Source: Candidatus Aminicenantota bacterium (GTDB taxonomy: Bacteria; Acidobacteriota; Aminicenantia; UBA2199). From it: a stretch of 7,166 nucleotides of DNA. Below, one piece after another: positions 6,135-7,166 of this stretch. The notes under the pieces are model-generated. The model saw only the letters and a list, made by a program, of their open reading frames with translations. It had not been told where the DNA came from and made no database searches. Where the stretch lies: the NCBI GenBank assembly GCA_023137075.1, contig JAGLQA010000743.1, positions 1 through 7,166 of the forward strand, in the 5' to 3' direction. The position numbers and the translations under genes are program-made. The stretch's first letter is position 1. Every line of letters starts with the position of its first letter.

Positions 6135-6479
6135 CTATGTTTCGATCTCGGATTGAAAGATATCGATAACAGCCAAAAGGGTATTTTTTAATACATCCTT
6201 TCTAAGACAGCCTACTTGTCTCACTATGAGACTGGAATTTGAAGTAAAAAGCTTTCCTGGGCGTGCATAACTTGTCAATTGTAAAGAGCCATGTGCAAAA
6301 CAATTATCGGTTAAAGTAATCGTTTTTGAGTCCCCATATGGATTGCTGGTGATTTGACATAAAATCCAATCATTTTTCCCTACATAAGCAAGAATGAGAG
6401 CGGGGCGAAGTTTAGCTTGAGATAGATCTGAGAACGGAAAAGGCACCAATATTACTGCTCCGACTGAAGGTGTGACCAT
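6135..6479 (-). CDS. MazF/PemK-type toxin (type II toxin-antitoxin), 114 aa
   Basis: A small soluble protein with the features of the MazF/PemK family, whose studied members are sequence-specific endoribonucleases that cleave mRNA and are neutralised by a partner antitoxin. The N-terminal strand pattern GAVILVPFPFSDLSQ (7-21) followed by KLRPALIL (23-30) is diagnostic: Arg25 corresponds to the conserved arginine, and CQITSNPYG (41-49) supplies the conserved Thr/Ser loop. SYARPGKLF (70-78) and GCLRKD (90-95) match the later family strands. The length is normal for the family. The ATG at 6479 has a GAGGAGG site 7 nt upstream, located inside the antitoxin gene. The two genes overlap by 28 bp, the usual antitoxin-first arrangement, implying coupled translation. 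The RNA target sequence cannot be predicted from this. Confidence 0.88.
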   Translation of the reverse strand: MVTPSVGAVILVPFPFSDLSQAKLRPALILAYVGKNDWILCQITSNPYGDSKTITLTDNCFAHGSLQLTSYARPGKLFTSNSSLIVRQVGCLRKDVLKNTLLAVIDIFQSEIET

Positions 6480-6673
6480 GCTTTATCCTCCTCGGGTCTG
6501 TTCCAGTCTTCAGCCAGGGCTTTTTCACTCAGTAATGCCGCTTCCTGGATATTTATCGATGGCTTTTCTTCTAATATGGTTACCAGAACACGCCTTTGGG
6601 TAGGCAAGTGAATGGGTTCAAGTAAACGTATTTCCCCTGCCTCATCTATCACAGCCTCTATTGTTTGGTGCAT
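6452..6673 (-). CDS. Antitoxin of the MazF-type toxin (73 aa)
   Basis: A small acidic protein encoded directly upstream of and overlapping the toxin gene. Residues about 1-36 (MHQTIEAVIDEAGEIRLLEP onward to VLVTILEE) form a beta-strand-rich segment resembling short AbrB/DUF104-like antitoxin N-termini, which likely dimerise and bind DNA. Residues about 43-72 (EAALLSEKALAEDWNRPEED and then AWSHLQ) form an acidic amphipathic tail like the toxin-wrapping C-termini of MazF-associated antitoxins. Family assignment rests on gene order and this two-part architecture rather than on an exact motif. GGAGGT lies about 6 nt before the ATG. The protein probably also represses its own promoter with the toxin as co-repressor, as is usual for such pairs. 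Confidence 0.8.
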   Translation of the reverse strand: MHQTIEAVIDEAGEIRLLEPIHLPTQRRVLVTILEEKPSINIQEAALLSEKALAEDWNRPEEDKAWSHLQSEQ

Positions 6674-6688
6674 CGCTTACCTCCAGAT

Positions 6689-6708
6689 GACCTGGTTATT
6701 TAAAGGTC
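6689..6708. promoter_or_regulatory. Dyad in the toxin-antitoxin leader, candidate autoregulatory operator
   Basis: GACCT (6689-6693) and AGGTC (6704-6708) are perfect inverted arms around a 10-bp AT-rich centre. The arms are one helical turn plus half a site apart and occupy about +1 to +20 of the predicted transcript, between the -10 box and the antitoxin ribosome binding site. Antitoxins of this kind commonly bind such dyads. The arms are short, so confidence is limited. Confidence 0.4.
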
Positions 6709-6714
6709 CTCTAT

Positions 6715-6743
6715 ATTATAGTATTATTCTCCCTAAAAAACAA
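6715..6743 (-). promoter_or_regulatory. Candidate promoter of the toxin-antitoxin operon
   Basis: A perfect TATAAT on the minus strand (6720-6715) lies 17 bp from a poor -35 match TTGTTT (6743-6738). The predicted start near 6708 gives a leader of about 35 nt before the antitoxin ATG at 6673. The -10 is convincing; the -35 is weak, which would fit a low-level, autoregulated promoter. Confidence 0.5.
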
Positions 6744-6967
6744 ACTTTTTTATATAAAAGAATAAAAGGAGACATATAAAAGGACTCAAGCCGATAAAAC
6801 TCTCGTACACAGGAATAACCCCTTTCGTACCGCGAAATTATCCCGGGATTAAGGACATATGTGACTGTCATGAGGAAGGAAAAGGGGAATAAATCAAAAA
6901 TTTATGGGGACAGGTAAATAATTGGCATATGGATAAAAGCACTCGGATTACTAAGGGCTATTTTTAT

Positions 6968-7098
6968 AACACAGAGAGCTAAGAGGGCACAGAGGTAAAA
7001 AATAATTGATACAGGATGTTTTATTATTGATTAGATAGTAATCAGTAAATACCGGTTCATCCTGTTAATCCTATAATCATACAAATCCTGGTTCAGAC
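6968..7098. repeat. Degenerate dispersed-repeat remnant
   Basis: The block begins with an ACAGAG-rich stretch (6968-6995, containing GGGCACAGAGG) and ends with a tandem of about 9-bp units: GTTCATCCT (7055-7063), GTTAATCCT (7064-7072), the decayed ATAATCAT (7073-7080) and ACAAATCCT (7081-7089), followed by GGTTCAGAC. I recall very similar 'CACAGAG' and 'ATCCTGTTAATCCTG' phrases flanking dispersed elements in many environmental bacteria, sometimes around GxxExxY-family genes. That comparison is from memory and no such gene is present here, so this would be an emptied or decayed copy. Confidence 0.5.
7011..7065. repeat. Nested stem-loop inside the repeat remnant
   Basis: The outer arms ACAGGATG (7011-7018) and CATCCTGT (7058-7065) are perfectly complementary. 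Inside, TTATTGATTA (7024-7033) and TAATCAGTAA (7039-7048) form a 10-bp stem with one G-T wobble around a GATAG loop. No T-tract follows on either strand, so it is not a classical terminator. The structure may be an element end or a folding unit of the repeat. Confidence 0.5.
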
Positions 7099-7109
7099 AT
7101 TTGTTAGCC

Positions 7110-7138
7110 CTGGCTCCGGCGGCCCTGCCGGGAGCCAG
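7110..7138. repeat. Strong GC-rich hairpin
   Basis: CTGGCTCCGGC (7110-7120) pairs with GCC-G-GGAGCCAG (7127-7138) as an 11-bp stem with a single bulged G and a six-base loop GGCCCT. It stands out sharply from the AT-rich surroundings. It has no T-tract on either side, so intrinsic termination is not well supported. It may be a REP-like element or the end of a mobile or dispersed repeat adjoining the remnant at 6968-7098. Confidence 0.55.
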
Positions 7139-7166
7139 CCACTTCACGTCAGGAGTGTACAATCAT

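Larger units (their letters stand above)
6744..7166. other. Non-coding, repeat-rich right end of the window
   Basis: No coding region on either strand can be supported: all frames are broken by frequent stops, and the longest reading frames with an ATG are a few tens of codons at most. The left part (to about 6960) is AT-rich with a 10-bp palindrome ATCCCGGGAT at 6840-6849 and the segment ATGGGGACAGG near 6904-6914. The right part holds the repeat-like block and hairpins annotated separately. Confidence 0.6.

Noticed and set aside
6777..6797. TAAA followed by GCCGATAA, resembling a flagellar sigma-28 promoter
   Set aside because: The exact -10-like GCCGATAA is present, but the spacing to the nearest TAAA is too short (9 bp) and no coding region follows on the plus strand.
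6870..6917. A 15-codon plus-strand open frame (MRKEKGNKSKIYGDR)
   Set aside because: Too short, no proper ribosome binding site, and it lies in repeat-like non-coding DNA.
7104..7138. Integron attC site, because GTTAGCC precedes a hairpin
   Set aside because: GTTAGCC does not fit GTTRRRY at the sixth base and no RYYYAAC partner is found after the hairpin.

Overview
The window looks like chromosomal DNA of an anaerobic Gram-positive bacterium of the Clostridia type (inference). Grounds: a tungsten-type aldehyde ferredoxin oxidoreductase, strong AGGAGG-like ribosome binding sites before nearly every gene, near-consensus sigma-A promoters in AT-rich spacers, and moderate-GC coding DNA. All recognisable genes lie on the minus strand, so transcription runs from high to low coordinates. 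No rRNA, tRNA, CRISPR array or intact transposase was seen.

Layout, in transcription order. (1) 6674-7166 is non-coding and repeat-rich: a GC-rich hairpin, a 9-bp-period degenerate repeat, a nested stem-loop and a 'cacagag' motif, probably the remains of a dispersed repeat. (2) 6135-6673 is a two-gene type II toxin-antitoxin module (small antitoxin, then a MazF/PemK-type toxin) with a candidate promoter and a small operator-like dyad. (3) 5487-5810 is a stand-alone small cupin protein with its own good promoter and an embedded perfect EF-hand-like loop. (4) 5216 down to the left edge is a co-directional metabolic cluster: aldehyde ferredoxin oxidoreductase, IclR-family regulator, class I aminotransferase, a 412-residue protein of unknown family, and the first 25 codons of a homoserine-dehydrogenase-like protein running off the window.

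The metabolic cluster is the centre of interest. The regulator and aminotransferase overlap by 4 bp (ATGA), and the next two gaps are only 17 and 24 bp, so these four genes are very probably one transcript. The oxidoreductase has a perfect TTGACA-18-TATAAT promoter followed by three GTTTCA/TGAAAC half-sites forming two overlapping palindromes whose centres are 10 bp apart. This resembles the three-half-site operators known for IclR-family regulators such as PcaU/PobR. The regulator gene has its own TTGAAA-18-TATAAT promoter overlaid by two related direct repeats. The simplest reading is an IclR-controlled catabolic module in which an amino acid is transaminated, a 2-oxo acid or aldehyde is handled by the ferredoxin-linked enzyme, and the unknown 412-residue protein and the dehydrogenase perform further steps. 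The substrate cannot be told from sequence alone.
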